DNA from: Laguncularia racemosa
Taxonomy: Eukaryota > Streptophyta > Magnoliopsida > Myrtales > Combretaceae
DNA length: 64,000 nucleotides
Reading direction: 5' to 3'
Assembly: GCA_037954665.1 (NCBI GenBank)
Contig: JBBMOL010000012.1
Span: forward strand, 7,254,001-7,318,000
Position 1 is the stretch's first letter, and the number at the start of each line of letters is the position of its first letter. The position numbers and the translations under genes were made by a program. The notes below the pieces were generated by a model. That model did not search any database. It had not been told where the DNA came from and saw nothing but the letters and a program-made list of their open reading frames with translations. Positions 1 to 12,409 of this stretch are shown in pieces.

Positions 1-1396
1 CAATAGTACTCAAATTATCTAAGCTATCTAAGAGAACAATAGGAAGATGGACCTTTTCATTACCATAATGACTTAATTCATGCTTGCTGTAATCGCTGCT
101 ACTAATGCGTATCAGGGTGAGGCTTTGCAAACCCTATACATGTTACATTGTAGCGCGCTCCTCAAGTATCTCAACAAGCTAACCCTCCTGTCATTAATGA
201 TCAAGTAACAATTGAGGAGCAAGCACCAATTCAAGAACCTACACCTCCACAACGTTCGGCTATTGTACAAAGAGAAGTAAGGATTCAAATTGGTGGCCCT
301 TCATCTTCACATAGTACCCTACGTGTTACTATTGCTGAACACTTGAATCACCCTAACCCTATGCTCGTCATACCAATAGATCTTGGAGCCTCTACTCTAA
401 GAGGTTCATTTATTACAAATGAGGATTTAGATGCATACTTGAGAGAAATACAAGTGAAGTCTGTTATAGGGATTCCAAAATTGAAGCTCCCTTATCATCA
501 ACGTATTGCTACAAAGCCTTACCCAAAGGACTATGTAAGCCTTAAGTTTATGCTCTTTAATGGCAAGAAGGGAAGCACCAAAGAGCATTTGCTGAAGTTC
601 ATTAAGACGCTAAAAGTCTATGGGTTGGATGATGACTTGAAACTAAAGGAATTCTCCAAGTCTCTCATTGAGAAGGCATATACATGGTATGTAATCTTCT
701 TCCAGGGTCGATAGATTCGTGGGGGAACATATGTAAAATGTTCCTTGAAAATTTTTTCTCAACTGAAGAAAGGGTCACCCTCACTGACATGGGGAGAATC
801 CGCCAAAAGCTGAGAGAAGACCTTATGGACTATATTGAGAGGTTTAAAGAGTGCTCCCTCAATATCTAAGATATTTGTGATGAAAGAGAATTGGTAAAAA
901 TTTGCATACAGGGGATGTTCACTAAGTATGTTGTTCACTTAGAGAACCTATCATCGGTTTCATTCGCGACATTAGTCGAAAATGCACAATGAACCAATAA
1001 CTCAATTGCAAAGCAAAGGGGCGAACATACAAGGTTCAATAAACGAGACCCATATGTGAATTCCATTCAAGGGGAAGAGCCTAAGGTAGGAAAGAAACCT
1101 AAAGTGGAGAAATCCAAGCTTGAAAGTCTTGTGTACCCTTGCCTGATGGGTAAAGTGTATGCGATGCTTGATATATGGTTCCGAGATGGAAATATTAGGC
1201 TCTTGAGGGTTGAGCGCCTTCCTACTCCTAAAGAAAGGAATAACTCAAAATTCTACAGATTTTATAAAATTGTGGGTCGTTTTACCAAAGATTGTTTTAC
1301 TCTGAAAAAAATATTTAATGAGAGAGTACGGACCAAGGAGCTCATTATAGAGGATAACAATATTCGTAACAACCCTCTTCCAGCTCATAACAATTA
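1..1396 (+). pseudogene. Tat gag relic
   Basis: The capsid-type reading frame is recognisable from about base 154, after a frame change from the frame starting near base 80. The fragments at 343-714 and 684-869 overlap through a frameshift. Typical Ty3/gypsy gag features are a proline-rich N-terminal linker, a YGLDDDLKLKEF helix and AYTWY near 690. A zinc-knuckle position near 1246-1300 keeps only its last Cys (FYRFYKIVGRFTKDC), the first two Cys being lost. Stops at 712 and 867 interrupt it. It would have formed the virus-like particle. Confidence 0.8.
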
Positions 1397-1619
1397 ATGG
1401 GGAATGGTGAATGCCATCACTCATGACCTTACCACTGTTGAAGTAAATGAGGAACCACATGCTGAGGCAAACAAGAAAAATGGAAAGCAAGCTCAAGTTG
1501 AGGAAGATGAGTGCCCTCCTACCATTGCAGCACTTATGAAGAAATCAAGTTTCAGGAATCTCTTTAACCTTCTCGGATTTGATGAGAAGGCAAGGTTTGC
1601 AGCGGAAACTGCGCTCACA

Positions 1620-2258
1620 TAGATCTTAGAAGATTAATATGCAGAATGTAGTGCGGCGTAGCCTGTGAAAAGAATGGTTCATGCCCATGAAAATGTAATC
1701 TTATTCACTAAAGTCGATATGTGTGTCAAAGGTTCAAATCATAATTGTCCATTGTATGTTGAAGGAACGCTTAATGGCTATTCAGTGAAGAGGATATTTA
1801 TTGATGTTGGTTCTTCTTTGAGCATCATGCCAATGTCCACCTTTAGAGCCGTTGGGATTGGTATTTGAAAGCTTATGAGACAACCCATCTTGGTAAATGG
1901 CTTTAGCCATTCTCCTACAAAGACACTAGGATGAGTTAATGTAGACCTCAAGGTTGGCCCTATACATGATTCAGTAACTTTTCATGTGATCAATGCACCT
2001 ATGTCCTACCACTTACTAGTGGGAAGAAAATGGATGCATGATCACAATTCAATTCCTTCAAAATTACATCAATGTATCAAAGGCCATTGGAAAGGAAAGG
2101 ATTTGTTTATTTCTGCTACTAAGAATCCCTTCAAGAACGATCAATCGTATTTCATAGATTCAACCTTCTTTGATGAGTTTGTTGAAGAAGGCAAGATAGC
2201 CATTGCACGCCCTACTGGTATTCCATTACCCACATGGGACGAGGTTCAGGAGGGCTAG
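1620..2258 (+). pseudogene. Tat aspartic protease relic
   Basis: The fragments at 1665-1868 and 1986-2258 read as a retropepsin-like domain followed by the conserved LLVGRKWMHDHN stretch. The active-site region reads FIDVGSSLSIMP, in which the Asp is kept but the expected DSG/DGG triad is altered. A TGA at about 1866 splits the domain. It would process the gag-pol polyprotein. The identification rests on motif order between gag and RT. Confidence 0.75.
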
Positions 2259-2589
2259 CAAAAGAAGAGGAAAATGCATGGATGTAGTGGAGGAAGAAAG
2301 AAAAATAAGAAGCTAACTAAAATTGAAAGTTATGTTAGGGATGACGAGTAAAAGGTGTACCACTTATGACGGTCACGGGGATTTGATGAGGAGTGTTTAT
2401 CCTCATCAAATCCCATGCCACTCCAAGACATCCATCCTGCCCCACATCAATTACAGGATCAAATGAAAGCTCAAGTCGAGGAGATAGAAGAATTGGATCT
2501 AGCGCGACCTGGAGAGTTGCCACGACCAATCTTCATCAACAAGGGCTTGTCACATGAGATAAAGGCTCCCCTTGTAGAGTTATTAAGGG

Positions 2590-3930
2590 AATATTGAGAT
2601 TTGTTTGCATGGGCGTACGAAGAAATGCTAGGGCTCGATCCTAGTCTAATGGTATATAGGTTTTACGTCGCCCTAAGAGTTGCGCCTATGAAGCAAACAT
2701 AGAGGATTTTCCATCCAGAAGTCAAAATTCAAATCAACCATGAGATTGAAAAGTGACTCCATGCAAATTTTATCAAGCCAATTGAACATCCTGAATGGTT
2801 AGCTAATGTCGTACCGATTAGGAAGAAGAATGGCTAAATACGTGTCTGTGTCAATTTTCGTGATCTAAACAAGGCTTGCCCAAAGGATGACTTTCCTTTA
2901 CCGAACATTGACACATTAGTTGATGCAATAGCAGGACATGAATTATTTTCATTCATGGATGGTTTCAGTGGCTATAATCAAATCAAGATGGCTACCAGAG
3001 ATACTGAGCATACTGCATTCAGAACGCTAGTGAGAAATTTTTATTACACCGTCATGCCTTTTGGACTGAAAAATGCAGGTGTAACCTACTAGAGAGCTAT
3101 GACTGCCATATTTCATTATACGATGCATGACTTTATGGAAGACTATGTCGATGATATAGTTATCAAGTCAATGAGAGCACCTGATCATCTAGTTCACCTG
3201 TAAAAGGTTTTTTAGCAATGTTGGCTGTATAAGCTTCACCTGAAGCCACTAAAGTGTGAATTCGGTGTAGCTTCAAGGAAGTTTTTAGGATTTATAGTCC
3301 ATAGGAAGGGAATTGATGTGGATCCGGCAAAAATCCAAGCTATACTATCTATGCCATCCCCTGTTACCCCAAAGGAATTGAAAACTTTCATGGGAAAAGT
3401 TTCCTATATTAAGAGATTCATGCCAGCATTGGTAGAGATTTCATATCCTTTGCATCAACTTATGAAGAAAGGGGTCTCATTTAAGTGGAAGGAAATACAT
3501 GAGAAAGTAGTTGAAAATATTAAAAAGATCCTAACTTCCCCTCAAACTATGACAATGCCAATGAAGGGATTACCACTTATCTTGTATCTTACCTCTACTG
3601 ACAAATCGATTGCAGCTTTACTCGCATAAGAGATAGATGAGCAAGAAAAGCCAATTTACTACCTAAGTCAAACCCTTTAAGGGAGTGAGGTCAACTACTT
3701 AACCTGCTACTAGCACTGTCTCGTGCTTGCATTTGCCTTGCAAAAATTATGACACTATTTCCTAGCGCATAAGGTCAATCTCATCATACATTCGAATCCC
3801 ATCAAGTATTTATTGTCTCGACCAGCCTTGTCAAGTCAAGTTGTTAAGTGGTTACTCCTTCTTAGAGAGGTTGACATCACAGTTTACTCCTTTAAGGCCA
3901 TCAAATCATAAGCTCTAGCCGATTTGTTAG
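2590..3930 (+). pseudogene. Tat reverse transcriptase and RNase H relic
   Basis: RT motifs occur in order: VCVNFRDLNKACPKDDFPLP near 2850-2900, FMDGFSGYNQI near 2955, VMPFGLKNA near 3050, and an intact YVDD catalytic box at 3144-3155. The connection and thumb run through 3318-3629, and RNase H follows to about 3930. Several stops lie inside the RT domain (for example near 2596, 2755, 2836, 3090 and 3200), so no active polymerase can be made. Confidence 0.88.
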
Positions 3931-4007
3931 CACACTTCCCAAATGCACATGAAAGCCTCATTGTGGATACTATTCCAACAGAGTTTCATGAAGACTCTCT
4001 TATGATC

Positions 4008-4425
4008 GAACCAGAAGGGGAATGGTCACTTCAGTTTGATGGCTCCATAGGAAGTAAGGGATGGGGAGCAAGAATTGTGTTAACTTCACCCGACAACCAG
4101 GAAATACCATTGGCATTCAAACTTGATTTTTATTGCATCAATAGTGAGGCTAAGTACGAAGCCTTATTGCTAGGATTGATATCTACCCAAGAGGTGGGAG
4201 CAAATCAACTATACATTTGAGGTGACTCCAATTTGATCATTAAGCAAGCCAATGGTGAGTTTGGACTCAAAGAATCTACATTAGCACCCTATAGGACTAC
4301 GGTACAGGCTCTGGTAGCAAAATTCTAGTCAATACGCTATGAGCATACAACTCGATCTATTAATAGATATGTAGACACTCTAGCCACATTAGCTTCAAAA
4401 GTCCTAATCCAAGATGCAAGTAATG
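4008..4425 (+). pseudogene. Second, archaeal-type RNase H domain (Tat hallmark)
   Basis: The segment LQFDGSIGSKGWGA, then NSEAKYEALL, then GDSNLIIKQANGEF gives the D-E-D order of an RVT_3/archaeal-type RNase H, placed between the ordinary RNase H and the integrase. This dual RNase H is the clearest lineage marker in the element. A TGA at 4218-4220, just before GDSN, breaks the frame. Confidence 0.8.
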
Positions 4426-4867
4426 CTTTAGATATTTGGGTACTTAAGAAATCTATCATATGTATTGCATTGGTCTTGTTGATGAGAATGAAGAAGCACA
4501 TGATGATTGGCGTATGTCGCTAAAGAAGCAGCTAGCGCACCCAGGTGCAGCTTTTGTTTCAACATTAAAAAACTTCATTCAAGTCAATGGAACACTATAT
4601 TACAAGGGACTAGAGGGTGTTTTGTCCCGTTATGTTGGGATAAAAGAAGCTCACTTGAAATTGGACAAATACCACAAGATTTGGTGTGGAAAAGAGAGGC
4701 CACCCTTGTACCGTCGCATTTAATGTGCGGGATACTATTGGCCATCAATGTCCAAGGATACATTCCAAGTATAGGCAAATTGTCCCAAATGCTCTGAGTT
4801 TCTTGATGAGAAGGAATGTAACTTTGTAGCTAGCGTAAGTGATTAGTGTTGTCCGTACATTGACTAC

Positions 4868-6079
4868 TTGAAGAACAATACACTGCCCACCAATAGTACA
4901 GATGTAAGGCTTGTAAAAACAAAGGTAAGAAAATATCTTATGCATGATGATGAACTATACAGGGTCTCATTTATGGGAAGGCCTCTTAGATGCATTGCAC
5001 CTCCTGAAACAGAAGCGATATTAATTGAAGTACATGCTAGAGAATGTGGAGAGCATCAAAGAGGAAGAAAATTGTATTACCACTTGCTTAATATGGGTTA
5101 TTATTGGCTAACTATAGAAGCTGACACTTTCAATTTTGTTAAAAGATGTCGTGTCTATCAATAGCATGGCAATGCCATTCATGCTCCTATAATTACACTC
5201 CATAGCGTGACGACGCCATGCCCCTTCCATACATTGGCATTTGACTTGATTGGCCTAATTCATCCGCCATCAAGAGGGTGTATTTGGATTTTAGCAGCAA
5301 CTGAATGTTTCACGAAATTGGTGGAAGCTACCCCCTTAAAAAAGGCTATAAGACCAGCAATTGCAAATTTCATGAAGGAGAACATTATATGTAGATTCGG
5401 CGTTCCAAAGCGCATCTTGTCTGACAATGGTACTCCTTTCATCAATACTCATGTATGACAATTGATGGCTTCTTATGGTATAAATCATGTCAAGTCTAAG
5501 CCTTATTACCCAAAAGGCAACAATTAGGCAAAGGCCACCAACAAGAGTTTGTTAAAGGTGTTGAGTCGTATGGTTCGTGATAACCATAAGGAATGGCACA
5601 ATAAGTTGCCATTAGCACTTTGGGCATATAGAACTTTGAAATGAAAGCCAACTTAAGCAACACCTTTCTCTCTAGTATATGGCACCAAAGCAATAGTTCC
5701 GGTTGAAGTCTTGATTCCATCCGCACGCTTAGTTATCAATGTTGAGCTTGAACCAAGCGCCTTGCGTATACTGGATTTAGAAGCCTTAGAGGAGAGGCGA
5801 GATATTGCTAAACATAAGCTAATTCATTACCAACAAAAACTAGGTGTAGCTTATTACTGCTTAGTGAGGAAAAGGTCATTTCAAAAGGGCGATGTTGTAC
5901 TTCAAGCAGCAGATCATTTGTGCCGAGGTATTCTAGCACCAAAGTTTACACCCAAATGGGAATGACCTTTTATCGTTGAGAAAGTTCATGACAGTGGTTA
6001 CTGTAAACTTCGTAATCCAAATACGGATGCTATCACAGCTCCTATCAATTTCCAATATATCAAAAAGTTTCATTTATAA
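4868..6079 (+). pseudogene. Tat integrase relic
   Basis: The zinc-binding HHCC part (near 5030-5160) is followed by the catalytic core: LAFDLIG near 5230, SDNGTPF near 5420, then a region where the third acidic residue should lie in an NGQAEATNK-like motif. Here that motif reads NN, stop, AKATNK, so the catalytic Glu is Lys. The C-terminal part continues through 5711-5965 to a TAA at 6077-6079. Stops occur at 5162, 5456, 5527 and 5641. Confidence 0.85.
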
Positions 6080-6660
6080 TAAGTTGAATGAACATGAGAA
6101 GTGAGATTAATGAAAACGCATCTCAAGTCATGAGAACTTACTTCCAACCTTTTTGTCTCAAAGATTTCATTTGTTGCTGTAAGGATAGAAATTTAATTCC
6201 TTAGCACACATTATGTAGATTACATTGTTGCAATTTGGTAGTAGATTAATCTCCCAAATGCGCAAAGTCCTGTGGGTTATGTCATGCTAACTAGTGAAAA
6301 TATTATTTCCTAGGCGCATAGCATAATACCCTTAATAAATGTGATGATTTTACTATTAAATGCACTTGCTAGCAATTTTACAAGCGACTTGTTAAGTAGT
6401 GGGTAATACCCCCTTAGCAATTTTCTCTAAAAGGTTAGGAGACAAGTTATCAACTCATGCCCTATCATGTTATTCATGTAAGTGCAACTACTATTAAGCG
6501 CGCTATGAATAACATATCATTTATCAATTAAAAAAAAAAAAAGAGAGAGGGAGGGAGAAAATCTATAAAGACATGAAACCAGCCTTTAAATCAAGGCAAA
6601 AATCATCATTCATCAAACGAGTTTACATATCACATAAAAAAAAACACATAAAAAGGGGTA
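6080..6660. other. Spacer between convergent pol and antisense ORF
   Basis: No coding frame is seen here. The segment holds an A-rich then GA-rich stretch (about 6530-6560) and probably contains the 3' untranslated ends of both converging frames. Confidence 0.4.
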
Positions 6661-6668
6661 ATGCCAAA

Positions 6669-9538
6669 TCAGGAACCTATAACAGATCCGACTAAGGAAT
6701 TAACATCCAAACCAACTAAGTTGGCCTCCATTTTAAGATCAATCTTTGACAATTTCTCTAAAATTCCCTTACGTTGTTCCATTAAGTCTTGGCAACCTAA
6801 AACTTTCCTTGCCTCAATCGCGATAGGCTCTATACCACTAACTTTGAATTTTAGGGCCCATGCCCCTTCAACACTATCAATGATGAGTTTCAGTTCCTTT
6901 TGAGATAATGAACTCCAATGTCTATTTAGAAGGGACATAGTTTTCCCAAGCAAGGATACTATGGTGGTACTCAATTCAGAACTTTGGCAAATAGCTTCAA
7001 ACCAAAATTCCCCCTCCAATTTGTACAAGTGCTCTAGCAAAGGCAGGAGTTATGAATAAACCACGAACCCTTGAAATGAAGCTGCTTGCAATATACTTAA
7101 GGAGCCCTCTTCAATCTATCTTGGTACTTCAATAACTAGGGGAGGGATGATGCTAGGAAGATTCATAGGTCAAGTAACCTCGCTGTAAAGAGCAAGTTTG
7201 TCATAGCACATAGCAATTCCGATTGAAGCCTCATTTAGTGTCCCATCTGTTTGATTATCAAAGAGCCCTGCCTCTCTTAAGACATTGGCATAGACTTGAA
7301 TGTCATACTCATCGAAATGTCCAATCTTGTCATTATCAATGTCATATATACGAATGGTAGCATTCGACTCAACATTATTACTGAATAAGGGCTCAATTTC
7401 CCTGTCATCAACATAAACTGGAGTACTTTTACCACTATCAATACTGTACTCGAGAGAGTCCTCCAAATCAACCATTTCGTTGTCATTTTCTTCATTTCTA
7501 ACATCAACGATAGCAGGACGATCCCTAATTTGAAGCTCCTTCCCAACACCGTAATGACTAGGGAATGGTGCAATATAAGGAGGAGTCAATTTTGAAGGAC
7601 CAATGGGGAGATTGGTGTTAACGTGATCTCTTTTGTCCCGCAACAAAAGAAAGGAAAAAGTTAGCATGAGTGCATAGTAATAGTTGAAAATTAGAGGAAT
7701 AAGATATGAATAAATAATGGTAATACCTCCTGAACATGCGATCGTTTTACTTACCTTATAATCAATGAGAAAGGAGTAGAATGACTGCTCGGTGCTTTAT
7801 TCTTTGCATTAATAGATGACTTTGCCTTTTCATTCGGGAGACGAAATTGAAAGTCATATTTTGAAATAAATTCCTCAGGTAGCTCCTCCTTAATGGACGT
7901 ATCCACATGCATCTTAAAATCATCTAAACAATTAGTCCAGTATGTTAACTTCCCGATAGAGGCAAGTCCAAAACATGATAAAGAAAGGAAATATAATTGC
8001 CTTGTATCTAGACAAACATCTCTAAAATCTGCAAGATTGAGTGATTGGCAACACGAATTAAAATCCTCTTTTATGTGGATGGTCCGAGGAACTCCTTAAT
8101 CGAAACCAAACTGTCAGGCTACTCTATGAGGCAAGTATAACATGACTTACACTCTCAAAAATAGCTAGAGGAGTCTCTCCAATCATGAAGAGAAGGAAGA
8201 CTTCCAGTCGAGCACTACAAGATAAACCCCACTTCGCCAGCATTGAGTCTCTTGCGAGCCCTGAGAAGATTCACCATATCCTTCAACCCTTTGGGATAAA
8301 ACTCTAGAAACCACAAATAACTAACTAATCCGCTCGTGTAAGGCCGAAAATTGACCTCCTTCATGTCATCTATCACATGGAATAGCGAACCTAAAGGCTT
8401 TCTATCAATCTACGCGAAGGCTCGAGGCTCGACAAGACTATGTCTATTCGAAGGCAAACTAAAGTGTCTTCTGAATCGCTCAGTGAAGAATAATTGCAAA
8501 AACACCACATCTGCATGTGACAATATGATGTAACACCCCTTCAATCGAACCGAAGCCTCATGATACAAGTCTAGACGCCGATACAAAAATCCAAGGTAAA
8601 ATAATCCTAAAGCAAAACGTGTGCCACATACCATACGAATGACCAAATGAAAAAACTAACGACTTACACCATCGGCTGGACCACCAAGAAATACATACAA
8701 TGACAACCACCATGCCAGGAAGGCCTCGAGCTCGAACCTAAGAACAACAAAAACCATGGTAAGCGAGTCAATTGTAATAAACCTTATATGATAAAAAAAA
8801 GGGAGAAATCATCACATGAGACACTAAGAAAACTTATTTATATCGATCATCTGAACCCTTTTGCTTAAAAAAATATTTGATCCTTGAAGAGAAAGCAGAT
8901 TTCTTATGACTATTAATAGCCACCACCATCGCTGCTTCTAAGGCTGATATGATGTCTTCATCTTCTTCAGTTACATCAGCAGTCACAATGTCCGTTAACC
9001 CAAAATCACAAAAGTGAAGGAATGTGCACACGTCCTCCAATGTGGGAGCAAGTCATAATACTTTGCTAAAAATCTGTTTTGTTTGGTTGAAGAAACCCAA
9101 AATGGGAGGAAATTATCACAAGGTAGTAGATTTCTGTAGACTCCATAATATCTACATACGTCGAGTTGCCCAAGATGTGATTGACCTAAGGATGTTAGCC
9201 CGGTATGGCTTGCTTATGAATAAAAAATTAAGTATCTGACAAGGGAAGTTCCCCCCTTTCATTCCAAAAACGTAATATAGAAGTCCCCTCTATATTCTCT
9301 CTAGCTTCAACCTTAGGTTCCCATCTTATGAAATGCCACATGCCATCAACATGTTGGTGCTCTTGCGTGTCCCTCTTGCCTATCTACGCCAAAAGAAATC
9401 TTCCTTATTCATCGAGTTAGGCCATTTACTCCGACAAGAAGGCACCATAGGTATGCGACCGTCAAAATATGCAATTATCTCTTTACCTTTGTCTCTAATC
9501 TCACTACGTGATTTAACTTTTCTAGTGTCCTTACCCAT
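6669..9538 (-). pseudogene. Antisense extra ORF with plant mobile domain (PMD)
   Basis: On the minus strand a frame begins with ATG at 9538 (MGKDTRKVKSRSEIRDKGKE) and can be followed in pieces to a stop at 6669-6671. The 8646-8410 piece contains GTRFALGLFYLGFLYRRLDL and HADVVFLQLFFTERF, which I recognise as the plant mobile domain found in host PMD proteins and in extra ORFs of Ty3/gypsy elements. FRPYTSGLVSYLWFLEFYPK follows near 8340-8280. Two downstream pieces (7667-7170, acidic; 7040-6669, probably coiled-coil) look like the rest of the same protein. The frame converges on pol. Stops and frameshifts make it non-functional. The function of such ORFs is not established. Confidence 0.65.
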
Positions 9539-9579
9539 TGCAAGTGGTAGCAACAACCAAATCTAATCAATACTACTTA

Positions 9580-9592
9580 AAATAGGGGGGGT
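9580..9592 (+). other. Candidate polypurine tract of the Tat element
   Basis: An AAAATAGGGGGGG run lies just beyond the start of the antisense ORF, where a Tat polypurine tract is expected before the 3' LTR. The following bases start TAGG rather than TG, so the LTR start could have mutated or the assignment could be wrong. Confidence 0.3.
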
Positions 9593-9837
9593 AGGTAGAT
9601 AGGAGAGAAAAGTGTTGAAAGTCTCCCGATAACCTTACTACCTGCAAAGGCAAACGAGGGTAGATTACTCTTACAATAAAAAAAAAAGGATACTAAAAAG
9701 AAGACGCTAGAAAAAAAAATAGTGAGAGTAATAATTCTATCAACCGAGAGTGTAGCATAATACTACGAACCCCAAACAACCATTAGGGAAGGAAGTGAGA
9801 ACCCCAAACAACCATCAAGGATCTTTCTAGAAGCCGA

Positions 9838-10330
9838 AATGTCCCACGATGAAGCACAATCTCAAATCATGTAGTTCAATGCAATTATCACAGTCATTCC
9901 ATGTTGCCACATGAACAAGAATTCCCCGTAATGAAGCATGAACACAAGTAACATGGCTCGACGTAGTCATCATAGTCATCTTGTGCCACCATCCAAGATA
10001 AAGTTGATTAAGTAAAAAAAAAAAAGTGTGCGTGATACCGAAATTACAGTTCATAAACCATGAAGGTTTTAGTGAGGGGAGAGAAACCTTTTCTTTAACT
10101 TATCACAAATTGTTTAATGGAAATTAACCAACAAAAGCTCTTTAGCAACAAGAATGTCCGATGATGAAGAACAGATTTATGTCACAAGGTCTAATGCAAT
10201 TATTATGGTCATTCTATTATTGCTATGGAATGTCCTACAATAAAGAACGAACGCAAGAGACATAAACTGATGCAACAATCAGTCATTCAACATTAATATT
10301 GAAGTTAAGTTGATTTTTTAATTTTTTTTC
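9838..10330. repeat. Degenerate tandem repeat in Tat 3' region
   Basis: Two diverged copies, starting near 9838 and 10152, share AATGTCC..ATGAAG, then TGCAATTAT..GTCATTC and a trailing AGTTGATT segment. Each seems to contain two smaller half-units: 9921 resembles 9838, and 10226 resembles 10152. Tandem repeats are common in the non-coding parts of Tat elements. The copies are too diverged to measure precisely by eye. Confidence 0.5.
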
Positions 10331-10339
10331 TTTTGCAAT

Positions 10340-11040
10340 AATTAAAAAATATATATATACTGAAGCATGAACTTAACATGTTTAAATCTATTGAAGTGAA
10401 TATATAGTTGCGAGAAAACCATAAGAACTCGTTAGCCTCAAAGAATAGGACAAGAGACATGCTAGTAGAAGTTTTCCTATACCTTCAATCAAATATAAAT
10501 ATTAAGATAAGTTGGAGGAAATTTCCCTACGAAATTAAGAGAAGTTAGCAGCACATCAAAGATGCTTAACTTCGAGTAGAGGTATCTATTTCATCCGAGA
10601 TTTTGAGTGTCTCGGCTGCCCCAAGAGGCTATACATAGAGCTTCAAGCCCAATTGAATCAACACATGCATCTACTCTTGTTGGAAGTTCAAAAAAAAAAA
10701 AACAAAAATCATAATCTAACTTGAAAGGACCAACGCCACTTTTTTTTCAAATGATACCTCCAGTAAATGTTTCTCAAAACCATAATGCAAGAGAAATAAA
10801 GCAGATGAAGATGAGCTAGCATTGTTTTGACCGTCACTAAGAACAGAAGTTAAGGCTTTTTTGTAGAGCCCATATTTATACATTCAGCAACGAAGATAGA
10901 ATCCTAATCAACAATGAAATATGGCCAACTTCAACTATACAAGATATCATGCCTTCAGCAGCAGCAATATATTGGCTCTCCTTGGATGTACTATTGGTCA
11001 CTATTGGATGAACCCTAATTAGCTCACACTTGACCGGCGG
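10340..11040. other. Non-coding stretch, probable LTR/flank, with a possible copia RNase H scrap
   Basis: No gene is seen. On the minus strand near 11010-10940 a short frame reads STSKESQYIAAAEGM, resembling the RNase H segment of Ty1/copia elements, but it is too short and decayed to assign. The rest is AT-rich with homopolymer A/T runs. Confidence 0.25.
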
Positions 11041-11830
11041 AAGGCTTGTTTTCTACATAGTCGAATTCCCAACGAAATAAACTTCTTTCTATCTATATCT
11101 AGAGCCTGGTATGTCCTGGATGCCCACTTACTATTTTCAAGGGAACGTATTCGATTCCGGACGTATGAGTGTTATGCATAACTCATCCATCTCGAAAATA
11201 AAATGGTCTCTAGGAAATCTCATGATTGAGACTGCTCAATCTTCAACCCATACTAGTTCTCTTTTCCCAAGGGTGAGCGATGACGAAGTGGAGAACTCAT
11301 CAATGTAGCTATAAGATACAGTTGGTGCATCTGTTCGCCTAAAAGGCATAGTTCCTCTAACTATGCCTGAATGCTACTTTTGCCTAATCTATGAAGTTAC
11401 GTCCTCGCCTCTTCTCTTGGTGGCATTTCCCTTGGTTTCCTTCACAGAAGATGTCAGCAATAGCAATCCTTCAATTAATGGAATCAGTAGCTACACTAAT
11501 CCTTGCATGAAAGTAGTTTTATAATCGATAGAGCTCATGGATCTTTTCTTTCATAGCATAGGGGTAGATCAGATCCTTTCCTGAGCCTAATGATCGAATG
11601 TTATCCCTTTCCACTCATGTTGCAATCCTGACTGCTTCCCTGTTGTGGCTGCGTGTCCTAATAAAAAAAAACTCATCTCATAGGGTCCGTTTCCTTGGCT
11701 GACACTAACACCGGTCGATAGAAACTAAGATATAATAGGGAGGGCTGGCCAGTCGGCCCCTAATCTCTCTATGTTTGAGTGGCCTATAGGAGAGAGGTTC
11801 ACCTAGTTATACCACTATAGGGCCCAATCA
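11040..11830. other. Possible organelle-derived DNA (mitochondrial-style sequence)
   Basis: This block is less AT-rich than its neighbours and lacks plant TE features. Its style (for example TCCTGAGCCTAATGATCG and GGGCTGGCCAGTCGGCCCC) resembles plant mitochondrial intergenic DNA. No organellar gene is recognisable, so this rests on composition and general familiarity only. It could equally be an unclassified nuclear repeat. Confidence 0.2.
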
Positions 11831-11934
11831 TCTTATTAAAAGAAAATAAGAAAGTTGACTTGAAGCTGACAAGATGATGATTGATTTCTTTCATAACTTC
11901 GAATTCCTTACTGGGGTATCAAATAAAAAAAAAA

Positions 11935-12341
11935 AAAACTTTCTACCTCAACTGTCAATCCGCATTTAAGATAATGTGATACATATCCAGAACCGAATTG
12001 GCTACAGTTATGTCCTAACCAAATGGTACCTTAATAGTATAAGCACGGATTTTTTTCCCTCGTTTCACAAAAGCAAAATTAGTAAACACGCCTATCAAGC
12101 TAGACAAAACAAATCCATCTACTCGGACATTGCTTTCCCTAAGTTGCTGAAACAAATCCATCGCAGTTGCTAAATTTTCTTCTTAAGCATAGCCTAAGAT
12201 GAGAGAACTCCACACTATAACACTCTTCTCTTCAATATGATCAAAAACCTGTCTAGCATCATATAGGCAGCCACACTTTACATAAAGATCAACCAGAGAT
12301 CCGGCAACAACAATTCGAGCAATTGAAGGAAATTTCTCCAT
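11935..12341 (-). pseudogene. Pentatricopeptide repeat (PPR) protein pseudogene fragment
   Basis: The minus strand from an ATG at 12341 reads IVVAGSLVDLYVKCG, then YDARQVFDHIEEKSVIVWSS, then ATAMDLFQQLRESNVRVDGF and ANSVLDMY. These are typical of plant organellar PPR proteins of the long P-L-S type (SLVDMYVKCG, DARQVFD, VVxWSxLI, ALxLFxxM). A TAA in the first repeat, a TAG after VPFG and a frameshift after VLDMY show it is dead. PPR proteins bind organelle RNA. Only about four repeats survive, bounded by an A-run at about 12391 and a T/A-rich block near 11925. Confidence 0.65.
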
Positions 12342-12409
12342 GGAATTGAAATCAAATGAAGAGAAGTTAACTTCAAGTAGTTAACATCTAAAAAAAAAAA
12401 AAAAACCTT

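Larger units (their letters stand above)
1..6079 (+). mobile_element. Ty3/gypsy Tat-lineage retrotransposon, degenerate coding part
   Basis: Gag, aspartic protease, RT, RNase H, a second archaeal-type RNase H and integrase follow each other in one direction, broken by many stops and a few frameshifts. The second RNase H after the first is known from the Tat (Ogre/Retand) branch of plant Ty3/gypsy elements. The 5' LTR would lie to the left of the window. Most stops look like CAA/CAG/CGA to TAA/TAG/TGA or TGG to TAG changes, as expected from deamination of methylated cytosine. The element cannot make its own proteins. Confidence 0.9.
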
